Below the pieces are notes generated by a model. The model worked only from the letters and a program-made list of their open reading frames with translations, did not search any database and was not told where the DNA came from. Made by a program: the position numbers and the translations under genes. 64,000 bases of DNA from Clostridium sp. OF03-18AA (GTDB lineage: Bacteria; Bacillota; Clostridia; Lachnospirales; Lachnospiraceae): the NCBI RefSeq assembly GCF_003478035.1, contig NZ_QUEP01000007.1, forward strand, positions 1-64,000. The letters run 5' to 3'. Every line of letters starts with the position of its first letter. The first letter of the stretch is position 1. Shown here piece by piece: positions 45,080-54,253 of the stretch.

Positions 45080-46732
45080 TCACCCTTTCACGCTGAGACT
45101 TCCAGCCGCGATCGCCTTCCCGGACTTCCTGTCAAACAGCAGGATATCCGTACCTGCGATGTCCACACCTGTCTCCTCGCCGAGCTTAAAGGTAACGCCT
45201 CCGAAGATCACGCCTGTCAGGAGGTACTTTCCTATCTTTAACTTCACGGTCGACTCCATACCGGTCGGCATCGCTCCGTAGATCGTAGATGCGACAGAAC
45301 CGTCTTTCGAAAGCTTTAATGCTTCCGGCCGGATCGCAAGGACAAAATCCTCGTTGGTGATCTCCGGCTCTTCCTCAACCGCATAGTCGGATTCATCGAC
45401 CTTCGCGATATGATATTTAAATACTTCATCCTTATTGCTCTTCTCGACAGCCTTCTTATCCTTTAACATCTCCAGCCGCTGGGCTTCCAGGTCCGCCGCA
45501 TCCTGATCACGCTTTCTGAACCAGGCATCCATATCGATCGGCTCATTCGGCCGGAAAGTCGCCTCGAGGTCATCCAGGATCGTAAAGCGGAAGCTTCCGT
45601 CCGCCTGTTCCTTTCCTTTCGCCTCCACAAAGTTGATCGACGGATTTCCGACGAAGTCCGCAACAAAGAGGTTCGCCGGTCGGTTGTATACATCAAGAGG
45701 TGCGTCATACTGCTGAAGGACCCCGTTGTTGATCAGACAGATCTTCGTCGCCAGCGTCATCGCCTCCATCTGGTCATGTGTGACATAGACAAAGGTGCTT
45801 CCCGTCTCCACATGGAGTCTCTGCAGCTCGTATCTCATCTCAAGACGGAGCTTCGCATCCAGGTTGGACAGCGGCTCATCCATGAAGAGCACGGACGGCT
45901 CCGGGGCAAGCGTTCTCGCGATCGCGACACGCTGCTGCTGGCCGCCGGAAAGCTCTGCCGGGTAGCGGTTCATGAACATCCCGATCTTTACGATCCGGGA
46001 GACTCTGCGGACGGATTTATCGATCTCCTCTTTTGTGAGTTTTCTCTCCTCGGTGAGGACTTTTCCGCCGGATACGATCGCATATTCGTCATTCAGGGAC
46101 TGTCCTTTTGCTTCATAGGATTTTCTGATCCCGTCCAGTTTCTTTTTCAGCTCCTCCGCCTTCGCCTTCGCAGCCGCATCCGGATCCGCTGCATCCTGGA
46201 TCCCGTATCCGTAGAGGATTTTTGCTGTATAGATCGAGAGGATGAACGCGTCGATAAACTTCAGATATACCTTATCCGTGTCGAGTTTTCCGCGCTTATC
46301 GCGGCACTCTTCCACGAGCTCTTTGATCTTCTTTCCGCTCTTTAAAGCCCGGATCAGTTCCCCGGTCGTCATGGCATCAAAATCATATTTCGGGAGTTTC
46401 TCCTTGATATTGCTGAGACCGAAGGAAATGTTCTGGTAGACGGTCATGTTCGGCCACAGTGCGTAGTTCTGGAACAGGAAACCGACTTTTCGCTTGTTGG
46501 CAGGAATGTTGATCCCCGCCTCACTGTCAAAGACCACCTTGTCCCCGATCTTGATCTGACCGGTCGTCGGCGTTTCAAGTCCTGCGATCATACGGAGGAT
46601 CGTCGTCTTTCCGCATCCGGAAGGTCCAAGCAGTGTGATGAAGGAGTTATCCGCGATATCCAGGTTCAGATGATCGACCCCGTAAAATTTCCCCCAGCGT
46701 TTTGTGATATTTCTCAATGTGATTTCCGGCAT
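45080..46732 (-). CDS. ABC importer ATPase with large insertion
   Basis: A 550-residue nucleotide-binding subunit. Walker A GPSGCGKTT is at 36-44, Q-loop Gln at 88, signature LSGGQQQR at 261-268 and Walker B VLFMDEP at 281-287. In MalK/FbpC-type subunits Q-loop and signature are about 50 residues apart; here the gap is 173, so about 120 residues of charged, helical sequence are inserted in the helical subdomain. The C-terminal TOBE region also holds a charged coiled-coil insert (about 405-450). It is the last gene of the importer operon, one base after the permease stop, and should energise the fused permease. Confidence 0.88.
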   Translation of the reverse strand: MPEITLRNITKRWGKFYGVDHLNLDIADNSFITLLGPSGCGKTTILRMIAGLETPTTGQIKIGDKVVFDSEAGINIPANKRKVGFLFQNYALWPNMTVYQNISFGLSNIKEKLPKYDFDAMTTGELIRALKSGKKIKELVEECRDKRGKLDTDKVYLKFIDAFILSIYTAKILYGYGIQDAADPDAAAKAKAEELKKKLDGIRKSYEAKGQSLNDEYAIVSGGKVLTEERKLTKEEIDKSVRRVSRIVKIGMFMNRYPAELSGGQQQRVAIARTLAPEPSVLFMDEPLSNLDAKLRLEMRYELQRLHVETGSTFVYVTHDQMEAMTLATKICLINNGVLQQYDAPLDVYNRPANLFVADFVGNPSINFVEAKGKEQADGSFRFTILDDLEATFRPNEPIDMDAWFRKRDQDAADLEAQRLEMLKDKKAVEKSNKDEVFKYHIAKVDESDYAVEEEPEITNEDFVLAIRPEALKLSKDGSVASTIYGAMPTGMESTVKLKIGKYLLTGVIFGGVTFKLGEETGVDIAGTDILLFDRKSGKAIAAGSLSVKG

Positions 46733-46733
46733 A

Positions 46734-48530
46734 TTAGTTTCCTCCTATTCCATCGTCAAGGCTTGCACCTGTCAGCTTATTGACTAATGTATTGAAGATC
46801 AGGATCGTAACGATCAGGATCAGGTTGATCGCACTCGAGAACGCGTAAAGTCCCATCTCGTCGAAGTAATCGAGCGTTGTCGAGAGGATAAAGCCCTGCG
46901 TACATAAGAGCAGGAACAGGGACAGCTCACGGAGACATGTCATGAACGGGAGCATGTATCCGCTGATGATCGCTGACTTCTGGATCGGGATGATGATCCG
47001 GAACATTCGTTTCGTCCATGGGATATCCTGGATGATCGCCGCCTCCTCGATCTCATTGCTGATCTGCAGCATGGAGTTCAGCGCGCTCCGGCTCGCAAAC
47101 GGGATGTACTTGATCGTACCTGCGATGATCAGCAGCGTATATGTATTAAAGAGGTTGATATGTTCATTCGAAAACAGGATGAAGAACGCTGCACCAACTG
47201 CGATGGACGGCATCAGGTACGGAAGAAATGCCACACCATTTACATAGCTCGCCCACCGGCTTCTGCGGTTCTTCGCGACCGCATATCCAATCAGGGTACC
47301 GATCGTTCCGGCAAGCAGGGCACAGCAGACAGCGACAAGCAAGGTTCCTGCAAATGCATGCCAGATCGTATTGTTGTAGAGGATGCCGTGCTGTCCGTAC
47401 ATACCGTTCTCGGTGATATTCTCCTTTGTGATCCACCACTTCGTTGTCAGGTTGCTCAGATCTCCTGTATAGAGGAAGCTGTAATCGCCCGGGTTCGGAA
47501 GGAAGGTCTCAAGTGCGAAGGAGAAGATCGGGAAGATACTTGTAAAGAATGTCAGGACGATCATCACGATACCGATCGCATATTTTCCGACTTTTCCAAG
47601 GTTCATCTTTGACAGCTGTCCCGATTTACCGGTGACTGTCGTGTAATTTTTCCGGCTCTTTAAGCTCACCTGGTTCATCGTGAGGATCGCGACTCCGAAG
47701 ATCATCATGATGATCGCTAGGATACTCGCCTCACCTGTGTACTTGGAGTTTAAGGAGATATACTTTGTGGAAAGCGTTGTAAGACCTAAGTAATGCGGTA
47801 CCGGGTAGCTTCCCATCGAACTTCCGAATACAAGAAGGATCGTCGAGAGGATCGCCGGTTTTACCATCGGGAGCGTGATCCGGAACATCGTCTTGAGCTT
47901 CGGTGTATCAAGGATCGTCGCTGCCTCCTCAAGGTTCGCATCCATATTCCGGAAAATACCGCCGATCAGGATATAGGCGAACGGCGCATAATGGAGTCCT
48001 AAGACAACGGAACTCGGGAACAGCCCCTGACACCACCATTTCGGCATACAGATCCCCGCAAGAGATGCAAGAAGTCCGTTTGACGTTCCGACAACCGCGT
48101 TGCTGTTGAACACGTTCTGCCATACAACGGCGAGTGTCCACTGCGGCATGATGTACGGAAAAATGAAAATAGAGCTTAAATATTTTTTGAATTTCAGGTT
48201 TGTTCTTGTTACTAAAAATGCGAAGGTTCCGCCGTAAATGATGGAGATCGTGCAGGTAAATACTGCTAAGAGGATCGTATTCCACAGCGGCTTCCAGAGG
48301 TTTGTCTTCGCCAGACGGCTTGTAAAGAGGTCCACATAGTTGACCAGCGTGTAACCGGACGCTTTTCCCGCGAGGTGGGCGTCGATGGTTCCCGGATGGA
48401 TCGTGATCGTATCCTTTACGATCGCAACGATTGGTGCAACAGTGGAGAAAGTCAGTACGATGCCGAACAGGAGAAGGATGATGTTCTGCGGTTTTGAAAA
48501 ATATGTTTTTACCCGGTTATATCCATTCAC
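46734..48530 (-). CDS. Fused ABC permease (two binding-protein-dependent modules)
   Basis: A 598-residue permease with about twelve hydrophobic spans and two copies of the inner-membrane component domain, as in FbpB/ThiP-like and 2-aminoethylphosphonate-type systems. EAA-like loops are visible in each half (EEAATILDTPKLKTMFRITLP and EEAAIIQDIPWTKRMFRIIIP). The GTG start at 48530 has AAAGGAG 11 bases upstream; the upstream extension is not credible. It lies between binding protein and ATPase. The substrate is unknown; iron, phosphonate or a small organic ion are family possibilities. Confidence 0.85.
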   Translation of the reverse strand: MNGYNRVKTYFSKPQNIILLLFGIVLTFSTVAPIVAIVKDTITIHPGTIDAHLAGKASGYTLVNYVDLFTSRLAKTNLWKPLWNTILLAVFTCTISIIYGGTFAFLVTRTNLKFKKYLSSIFIFPYIMPQWTLAVVWQNVFNSNAVVGTSNGLLASLAGICMPKWWCQGLFPSSVVLGLHYAPFAYILIGGIFRNMDANLEEAATILDTPKLKTMFRITLPMVKPAILSTILLVFGSSMGSYPVPHYLGLTTLSTKYISLNSKYTGEASILAIIMMIFGVAILTMNQVSLKSRKNYTTVTGKSGQLSKMNLGKVGKYAIGIVMIVLTFFTSIFPIFSFALETFLPNPGDYSFLYTGDLSNLTTKWWITKENITENGMYGQHGILYNNTIWHAFAGTLLVAVCCALLAGTIGTLIGYAVAKNRRSRWASYVNGVAFLPYLMPSIAVGAAFFILFSNEHINLFNTYTLLIIAGTIKYIPFASRSALNSMLQISNEIEEAAIIQDIPWTKRMFRIIIPIQKSAIISGYMLPFMTCLRELSLFLLLCTQGFILSTTLDYFDEMGLYAFSSAINLILIVTILIFNTLVNKLTGASLDDGIGGN

Positions 48531-48560
48531 AGAAATGTCCGCTCCTTTCCTAAAACATGG

Positions 48561-48630
48561 ATGCCGTTTGTTACGGCAGATGCCATATGTAACACGAGGG
48601 CGCCGCACGCATGTACGGCACCCTCTCAAG
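48561..48630 (-). other. Intercistronic hairpins between binding protein and permease
   Basis: Two stems: AGGGCGCCG/CGGCACCCT (about 48599-48627) and TGCCGT/ACGGCA (about 48562-48580), in the 112-base gap before the permease. There is no long T-run. In other importers such hairpins protect the binding-protein mRNA and lower downstream expression; that is inferred here. Confidence 0.5.
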
Positions 48631-48642
48631 TGTCAGTCAGAT

Positions 48643-50067
48643 TTACTTAGCAGAGTCACTGTACTTCGTGAGAAGTTCGATCCAGCTTCCGACTGTGAAG
48701 GAAACGGATGCGCAGTAGTCCGGATCTTCCAGAACTAACTCGCCGTCAGTTGTCCACCAGTCATATCCACGGTCATCTTTACACGGATATACATCTTCGC
48801 CGGCCTCGTTGTAGCCGCCCTTGCTGTGATGATAAGTTTCCTCGATCGCTGCTGCAACTTCCGGGTTTGCGGAGTAGCCGCCCATGTCTTTGCCCCATGC
48901 GGAGAAACCGTCCTCTGTGCATGTCATGTACTGGATGAATGCACATGCAGTCCACGGAAGCGGGCTGTTGTTTGTAACGAAAAGGTAATGGCAGTAACCG
49001 TAACCGCCGATGCCTTTGTAGCCGTCCTGATAAGCGGCAACCTTAATGTTATTTAAGGAAACGCCTGCGGACTCTTCTACGGAACGAAGTTTGGAGTAAA
49101 CTAAAAGGCCAGCCTGATCCGTTGCGGAATCAGATACAAGTGTGTTGCAGATCGGACCATCATCTGTCTGCTCGTTGTAATTTTCAACCCAGAGCTTGAT
49201 CCATGCAAGTGCGTATGCGCCGTTCTCGCCAAGTCCAAGATCCTCGGCATCTGCTGCCATCTCGTCGATGACCGGCTTGAAGTATGCTTTCTTTGTATCA
49301 TCGAGAGCATCGTAAGCATCTTTTAACCATCCCGCATACTTATCTTCTGTCAGCATGTATAAGAAGTTCTTTCCGACGATCTCGGAATCGATATCCATGT
49401 ATAACGGATGAACGCCTTCTGCCACGAAATCCCAGCAGTTATTGTACTCTGCGCTTCCGGTGCTATTGTACATGAATACCTTGTTTAAGGTCTGCAACGG
49501 AAGGAATCCTTCATATGCATCCGGTGTGGTCCCGTTTGCCTCTGCCCATTCCTTCGGGATATAAGTCTTTAAGATTCCCGGCTCTACCATCTTCGTCTGG
49601 ATCTGGTTGCCGTCCTGGATCAGGGTCATCGCGAAAGTTCCCTCGGTCTTTAAGGAATCTGCGGTCAACTGCTCAAAGATCTTGTTGTTCTTCGGCTGCT
49701 GCCACTCATATTCCATATTGTAGGACGGGTCGATCGACTGCAGGTATTCGATGAATAACGGGAGTGCGCTCTTACCACGGCTGGAGTTTCCGACACCGTA
49801 GAAGGTCTTTCCGTTGGACTCCTCGATGGCTTTCTTTGCAAGCTCTTCCATCGACATTCCTTCGGCTTCCTTGATGATCTTTTCTACATCGGAAAGATCA
49901 GCATCGTCCGTTTTCGCTGCCTCCGTTGCCGCTTCACTTCCGGCTGCCGCTGTCTCACCGCCTGCCGCCGCTGTGGTTGCCGTTGTGGTTCCACCGCCGC
50001 CGCATCCTGCGAGGGACATCGCTGCCATGGAAACTGCAAGTGCCAATGACAAAGTACGTTTTCTCAT
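48643..50067 (-). CDS. Extracellular solute-binding lipoprotein of ABC importer
   Basis: A 474-residue lipoprotein: signal peptide and lipobox SLAGC with Cys22, a low-complexity G/T/A linker to about residue 55, then a periplasmic-binding-protein fold (type 2, iron/2-aminoethylphosphonate or spermidine-like). Internal features include LIQDGNQIQTKMVEPGIL and VTNNSPLPWTACAFIQYMTC. It captures the ligand outside the cell for the fused permease encoded next. It is the first gene of the operon; RBS AAGGAGG. Ligand unknown. Confidence 0.88.
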   Translation of the reverse strand: MRKRTLSLALAVSMAAMSLAGCGGGGTTTATTAAAGGETAAAGSEAATEAAKTDDADLSDVEKIIKEAEGMSMEELAKKAIEESNGKTFYGVGNSSRGKSALPLFIEYLQSIDPSYNMEYEWQQPKNNKIFEQLTADSLKTEGTFAMTLIQDGNQIQTKMVEPGILKTYIPKEWAEANGTTPDAYEGFLPLQTLNKVFMYNSTGSAEYNNCWDFVAEGVHPLYMDIDSEIVGKNFLYMLTEDKYAGWLKDAYDALDDTKKAYFKPVIDEMAADAEDLGLGENGAYALAWIKLWVENYNEQTDDGPICNTLVSDSATDQAGLLVYSKLRSVEESAGVSLNNIKVAAYQDGYKGIGGYGYCHYLFVTNNSPLPWTACAFIQYMTCTEDGFSAWGKDMGGYSANPEVAAAIEETYHHSKGGYNEAGEDVYPCKDDRGYDWWTTDGELVLEDPDYCASVSFTVGSWIELLTKYSDSAK

Positions 50068-50131
50068 AAAACTGTTCCTCCTTCATCTGATTGGGTCATT
50101 TTGTTTTTCTCACGACTCATTTTGTACTTTT

Positions 50132-50137
50132 ATTATA
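50132..50137 (-). promoter_or_regulatory. Probable -10 box of the ABC importer operon
   Basis: TATAAT on the minus strand in context ACCGCTATAAT, 65 bases before the binding-protein start. No good -35 hexamer is seen at 16-18 bases, so an activator may be needed. The same ACCGCTATAAT context occurs at the abgT promoter. Confidence 0.45.
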
Positions 50138-50317
50138 GCGGTGCGCAGAAAAATTTAACAGTGGACAAAACTGCGATAGTTTGTGAAATCCTGTGATTTT
50201 GTATAATTATGTTTCGTATTTCTGCTTTTTTTGTGCAGTTTCGACATATGTTTTAGATTGTCAGAATTGGTAGTACCGGCATGTTGATGTAAAGGCATGT
50301 TCTTCGATATGAAAAAA

Positions 50318-50376
50318 ATGTGCCTTGTCACATTCGGGCGTCTCGCGCAAGCGCGGACTTTGGCTCGTTGTTCGCG
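50318..50376. repeat. Family C GC-rich intergenic repeat, copy 2
   Basis: ATGTGCCTTGTCACATTCGG followed by GCGTCTCGCGC matches copy 1 at 25875. The downstream part (AAGCGCGGACTTTGGCTCG) differs. It lies upstream of the importer promoter in the 724-bp gap. Confidence 0.5.
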
Positions 50377-50384
50377 TAAATTAA

Positions 50385-50422
50385 AAAAGAGAACCTTGCC
50401 CCGGCAGGCTCAGTTCTCTTTT
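50385..50422. terminator. Hairpin terminator, usable in both directions
   Basis: AAAAGAGAAC (50385-50394) and GTTCTCTTTT (50413-50422) form a 10-bp stem with an inner CCTTGCC/GGCAGG pairing. On the minus strand it follows the aldo/keto reductase remnant and ends in TTTTTTAA. Confidence 0.75.
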
Positions 50423-50491
50423 CCTCATTTTTATTTTCTGTCATTTCAGCTTCCGGATCCTCTGCCGCTTTTCCATTACAGAGCTTTCCGC

Positions 50492-50775
50492 CTATTTTCC
50501 AAAATACGCCGCGATCTCCTTCATTCTTCCCGTCTGTACGGCATGGAACGGACAGCGCTTATCGCAGTGACCGCAGGAGATACAGTCGGAAGCATGTTTT
50601 TCCAGTGTCGCGTAGTGGTCCGCCGCCATCGTATCCCCGGAAATTCTTTTAACTGCCAGTCGATCTGCTTTTTCACCTTCTCGAGATTTGTTGTCCAGCC
50701 GTATTCCCCGGTCTCGTAGTTTGCTCCAAAATGCACCTGATAGATCGTCTCTTTCCGGACTGAGGTCTCTTTACA
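50492..50775 (-). pseudogene. Aldo/keto reductase remnant with 4Fe-4S motif
   Basis: Two frames together read as pieces of a 4Fe-4S aldo/keto reductase. The 5' piece (IYQVHFGANYETGEYGWTTN, then a stretch ending IDWQLKE) resembles the region after the first catalytic strands. The 3' piece (GDTMAADHYATLEKHASDC, then CISCGHCDKRCPF, ending AAYFGK) is the usual C-terminus with CxxCxxCxxxC. They are out of frame by one base, as if an A were lost from the GAATTT run, and about 200 central residues expected between them are missing. The N-terminus is also gone. This is a decayed gene downstream of smpB. Confidence 0.7.
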
Positions 50776-50791
50776 ACAATTTTCTCCGCTA

Positions 50792-51262
50792 TTAATACAG
50801 GTTTTTCACCTTAAACTCTTTCTCAAGCTCTCTTCTCTGGTCCTTTTTCGCGATATCCGCACGTTTGTCGTACAATTTCTTACCTCTCGCCAGACCGATC
50901 TCAACCTTTACGAGACTTCCCTTAAAGTACACCTGAAGCGGGACCAGCGTGTATCCTTTTTCCTGGATCTTTCCCTTCAGCTTGTTGATCTCATAGCGGT
51001 GCATCAGGAGTTTCCGCTCGCGGAGCGGATCTTTATTAAAGATATTTCCCTTTTCGTACGGGCTGATGTGCATGCCGTAGATCATGACCTCATCGTTCGT
51101 GATCCGCACAAAAGATTCCTTGATGCTGCATTTTCCCATCCTGAGAGATTTTACCTCGGTTCCCGCAAGCGCGATACCGCACTCAAATTTGTCATCGATG
51201 AAGAAATCAAAATATGCCTTTTTATTGTTTGCGATCAGCTTAAATCCGCTGCTCTTTGCCAT
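50792..51262 (-). CDS. smpB: SsrA-binding protein SmpB
   Basis: SmpB brings tmRNA to stalled ribosomes for trans-translation. The 156-residue protein shows the fold from [37 protein letters not shown] through the basic C-terminal tail ([25 protein letters not shown]). The start at 51262 has GAGGA upstream. It follows rnr by 91 bases; the secG-rnr-smpB order is common in Firmicutes. No ssrA gene was found next to it. Confidence 0.96.
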   Translation of the reverse strand: MAKSSGFKLIANNKKAYFDFFIDDKFECGIALAGTEVKSLRMGKCSIKESFVRITNDEVMIYGMHISPYEKGNIFNKDPLRERKLLMHRYEINKLKGKIQEKGYTLVPLQVYFKGSLVKVEIGLARGKKLYDKRADIAKKDQRRELEKEFKVKNLY

Positions 51263-51353
51263 AACTTCGTCCTCTTTTCCGTTCCGGCAGGAGTGTCCCA
51301 TGCCGGAACCATTTCTATCACAAGGTCTGTCCGCTGCAAAAAACGAAACCGTG

Positions 51354-53588
51354 CTATCGTTTGTCGAAATTCCGCACCGGAAGGAAATCGATCGTTTTCA
51401 GATACCGGTCCACAGAGACGACCTGGATCTTCACGGTCTGGCCAAGCTTGAATTTCTTTCTCGTCCGCTCTCCCACCAGTTCATAGTGTTCCTCATCAAA
51501 CACATAGTAGTCGCCGTCGAGGTTCGCTAAGCGTACCATGCCTTCCACCGTATTCGGAAGCTCCACATAGAAGCCGTAATTGCTGATCCCGGAGATCACG
51601 CCGGTAAATTCTTCCCCGATATGGCGTTCCATGAACTGAACTTTCTTTGCCTTATCGGTCTCCCTCTCTGCCTCGTCTGCGAGACGCTCCCGGGAAGATG
51701 TCCAGATCGCAACTTCCGGAAGGATCTTCTCATAATGGGCGATCCTCTTTTTCGTGAGACCGCCGTGGAGATTTTCCTTGATGATCCGGTGGATCTGGAG
51801 ATCCGGGTATCTTCGGATCGGGGAGGTGAAGTGCGTATAATAGTTTGCTGCGAGACCAAAGTGGCCCATGCATTCCGTCGTGTACTTTGCCTGCTTCATC
51901 GAGCGGAGTGCCAGTCTCGCGAGCAGCGCCTCCTCCGAGGATCCCGCTGCCTTTTCGAGCAGTTTCTGCATCTCCTTCGGATGAAGCTCGCCGTTCTGGA
52001 GCCGGATCGAATAGCCAAAATTGTTGATCAGAATGCCGAAGCGCTTGATCTTCTCACCGTCCGGTTTCTCATGGCTCCGGTACAGGAACGGGATCTGCTG
52101 CCAGTAATAATCCTCTGCGACCGTCTCGTTCGCAGCCAGCATGCAGTCCTCGATCAGCATCGTCGCCGCGTTCCGCTCATACGGCCTGATCTCGACCGGG
52201 CGTCCCTTTGCGTCCAGGATGATCTTGCACTCCGGGAAATCAAAGTCGACCGCACCGCGCGCCATGCGCTTTTTCCTCAGCACACGGGCCGTCTCGTCGA
52301 GAAGCAGGAACATCGGAACGAAATCTGCATATTCTTCGAGGCACTTCTTTGCAAATTCCGCTTTTTCCTTCGATTTCTCTTTCTCCGGCGCATCCGTCTG
52401 CGGTTCCTCAGTCCCATTCTTTGCCTCCAGGATCGCATTCACCGCCGTGTATGTCATTCTGCGGTCGATCCGGACAACCGACTCACAGATCTTATGTCCC
52501 ACGATGATCCCTTTTTCATCGATATCCATGAGGCAGCTCATTGCCAGACGGTCGCAGCCCGCATTCAGGGAACAGATCCCGTTGGAGAGCCGGTGCGGCA
52601 GCATCGGGATCACACGGTCCACGAGATACACGCTCGTTCCGCGCTTATATGCCTCCGCATCGAGAGGCGTCCCCTCCTTCACATAGTGACTCACATCCGC
52701 AATATGGACTCCGAGATGGTAGATCGTCTCCCCGTTGATCGTCTCCTTAGACACACTGACCGCATCGTCGAGGTCTTTCGCGTCCTCGCCGTCGATCGTC
52801 ACCATCGGGACATCTCTGAGATCCACTCTTCCGTTCTTCCCGATCTCCTCCGCCACATAGTCTGCGGAGAGTTCCTCCGGCGCATGGGAAACTTCTTCCA
52901 TCACGTCCTCCGGGAACTCCTCCGGAAGTCCGTAGGCACGGACGATCGACAGGATATCGACTCCCGGGTCATTGATATGTCCGAGGATCTCCTGCACATG
53001 TCCCTCCGGATTCTTATTTCTGATCGCATATGTGTCCAGTTTCACGACTACCTTGTGTCCGGAGACAGCGCCGTTCTCTTTCCCCTGCGGGATAAAGATG
53101 TCCATCGTGATCCGTGGATTGTCGGGGATCACAAAGCCAAAGCTTTTATTTTTTTCAAAGGTACCGATCAGCGTCTCGTTGGCATGTTTTAATACCTTTA
53201 AAACTCTCGCCTCCGCGCGGCCGCCTCTTCCGTTTTCATCAATAATGACCTGGACCGTATCCCCGTCCATCGCGTCCCCGGTATCATCCGGCGGGACAAA
53301 TAGATCGCCGTCGCGTCCCTCGATCGTCACAAATCCAAAGCCTCTGTGATGCGCTGAAAAGATCCCCGTCTGCGCAAACACCTCGGATCTCGCGTACTTT
53401 CCCTTCTTCGAGATCCCGACCTTGCCGGAAGCGACCAGTTCATTTAAGACCTCTTCCAGATCTTTTCTCTGCTCCTTCGGAACTCCGAGAAGCATCGCGA
53501 GTTCTTTTAATTTCATCGGAACATATGTCGGATCCTTCATCAGGGTCAGCAGCATCTGTTTCCGCTCTTCCATTAACGTTTCTTCCAT
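51354..53588 (-). CDS. rnr: Ribonuclease R
   Basis: RNase R is a processive 3'-5' exoribonuclease that degrades structured RNA and works with SmpB-tmRNA in quality control. The 744-residue protein has an N-terminal winged helix (about 15-70), cold-shock domains, the RNB catalytic domain with [11 protein letters not shown] (metal-binding aspartates), and a C-terminal S1 domain ([30 protein letters not shown]). The ATG at 53588 follows AAGGAG closely. It lies between secG and smpB. Confidence 0.96.
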   Translation of the reverse strand: MEETLMEERKQMLLTLMKDPTYVPMKLKELAMLLGVPKEQRKDLEEVLNELVASGKVGISKKGKYARSEVFAQTGIFSAHHRGFGFVTIEGRDGDLFVPPDDTGDAMDGDTVQVIIDENGRGGRAEARVLKVLKHANETLIGTFEKNKSFGFVIPDNPRITMDIFIPQGKENGAVSGHKVVVKLDTYAIRNKNPEGHVQEILGHINDPGVDILSIVRAYGLPEEFPEDVMEEVSHAPEELSADYVAEEIGKNGRVDLRDVPMVTIDGEDAKDLDDAVSVSKETINGETIYHLGVHIADVSHYVKEGTPLDAEAYKRGTSVYLVDRVIPMLPHRLSNGICSLNAGCDRLAMSCLMDIDEKGIIVGHKICESVVRIDRRMTYTAVNAILEAKNGTEEPQTDAPEKEKSKEKAEFAKKCLEEYADFVPMFLLLDETARVLRKKRMARGAVDFDFPECKIILDAKGRPVEIRPYERNAATMLIEDCMLAANETVAEDYYWQQIPFLYRSHEKPDGEKIKRFGILINNFGYSIRLQNGELHPKEMQKLLEKAAGSSEEALLARLALRSMKQAKYTTECMGHFGLAANYYTHFTSPIRRYPDLQIHRIIKENLHGGLTKKRIAHYEKILPEVAIWTSSRERLADEAERETDKAKKVQFMERHIGEEFTGVISGISNYGFYVELPNTVEGMVRLANLDGDYYVFDEEHYELVGERTRKKFKLGQTVKIQVVSVDRYLKTIDFLPVRNFDKR

Positions 53589-53722
53589 TCTTCTCCTTGT
53601 CATATCAAAAACAGTTTTTCAAAAGTTCCCGGCACAGACTTCACGCCGGGCAGCCGCAAATAACCGGATAGATCCTGCGGACAGTTCTCAGACAGTGCAG
53701 CTTCCGATCTTCGTGTTAAACA

Positions 53723-53762
53723 AAAACACTCCTGCACGGGAATGATCGCTGCAGGAGTGTTC
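53723..53762 (-). terminator. Terminator after secG
   Basis: A 12-bp perfect stem AACACTCCTGCA / TGCAGGAGTGTT is followed on the minus strand by TTTTTGTTT. It separates secG from rnr and may allow read-through. Confidence 0.85.
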
Positions 53763-53774
53763 GTCATCTTAGAA

Positions 53775-54008
53775 TTAGATTACCTTTAAATTTAATACCA
53801 GGGCAAGTACAAAAATCAGGACTGCCGCAATTTTTGTAAATTTCTCAAGGTTGCCTTCCATAGAACGACCTTTATTTTTTCCCCAGTAGCTCTCAGCCAC
53901 ACCGCTGATCGCACCAAGTCCGGAAGTCTTTCCTTCCTGCATTAACACGATCACTGTCATTGCAATACATAAGATAACGAATACAATCGTCAGAATAATT
54001 CTAATCAC
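53775..54008 (-). CDS. secG: Preprotein translocase subunit SecG
   Basis: SecG is the small accessory subunit of SecYEG. The 77-residue protein has two hydrophobic spans (IILTIVFVILCIAMTVIVLMQ and AAVLIFVLALVLNL) linked by the typical glycine-rich cytoplasmic loop (GKTSGLGAISGVAESYWGKNKGRSMEG). The GTG start has AGGAGG eight bases before it, and a consensus promoter lies upstream. Confidence 0.95.
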   Translation of the reverse strand: MIRIILTIVFVILCIAMTVIVLMQEGKTSGLGAISGVAESYWGKNKGRSMEGNLEKFTKIAAVLIFVLALVLNLKVI

Positions 54009-54038
54009 CGACTACACCTCCTGTCCACAATTAAAGTC

Positions 54039-54067
54039 ATCATAACATAAAATAGGATGGCTGTCAA
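54039..54067 (-). promoter_or_regulatory. Promoter of the secG-rnr-smpB unit
   Basis: TTGACA (54062-54067), 17-base spacer, TATGAT (54039-54044) with an upstream TG, on the minus strand 31 bases before secG. Confidence 0.85.
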
Positions 54068-54190
54068 TCCTCGTATTTTCCGAGCCGGAACTGATTTTCC
54101 GGCATATAAAGGAGTGTGCCGCGCGCGGCTGCTTGCATCAATCTCACTCGTCTTGCAAGTGCACATCATTCGCTGATCGTGACTTAGGGG

Positions 54191-54239
54191 TCAAAAAACG
54201 GCCATCCGCCGCAGGATTTCTCCCACAGGAATGACCGTT
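54191..54239 (-). terminator. Terminator of pheT
   Basis: On the minus strand AACGGTCAT pairs with ATGGCCGTT (one wobble) and is followed by TTTTTGAC. It lies 15 bases past the pheT stop. Confidence 0.8.
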
Positions 54240-54253
54240 CTGTATTATGTCAC

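Noticed and set aside
51621..53192. A 523-codon plus-strand frame antisense to rnr
   Set aside because: It mirrors the codon pattern of rnr, has an arginine/histidine-rich translation without family features, and no RBS.
54070..54110. TTTTCCGAGCC/GGAACTGATTTTCCGG segment resembling the family B first hairpin
   Set aside because: The arms pair poorly and the conserved tail of the module is missing.
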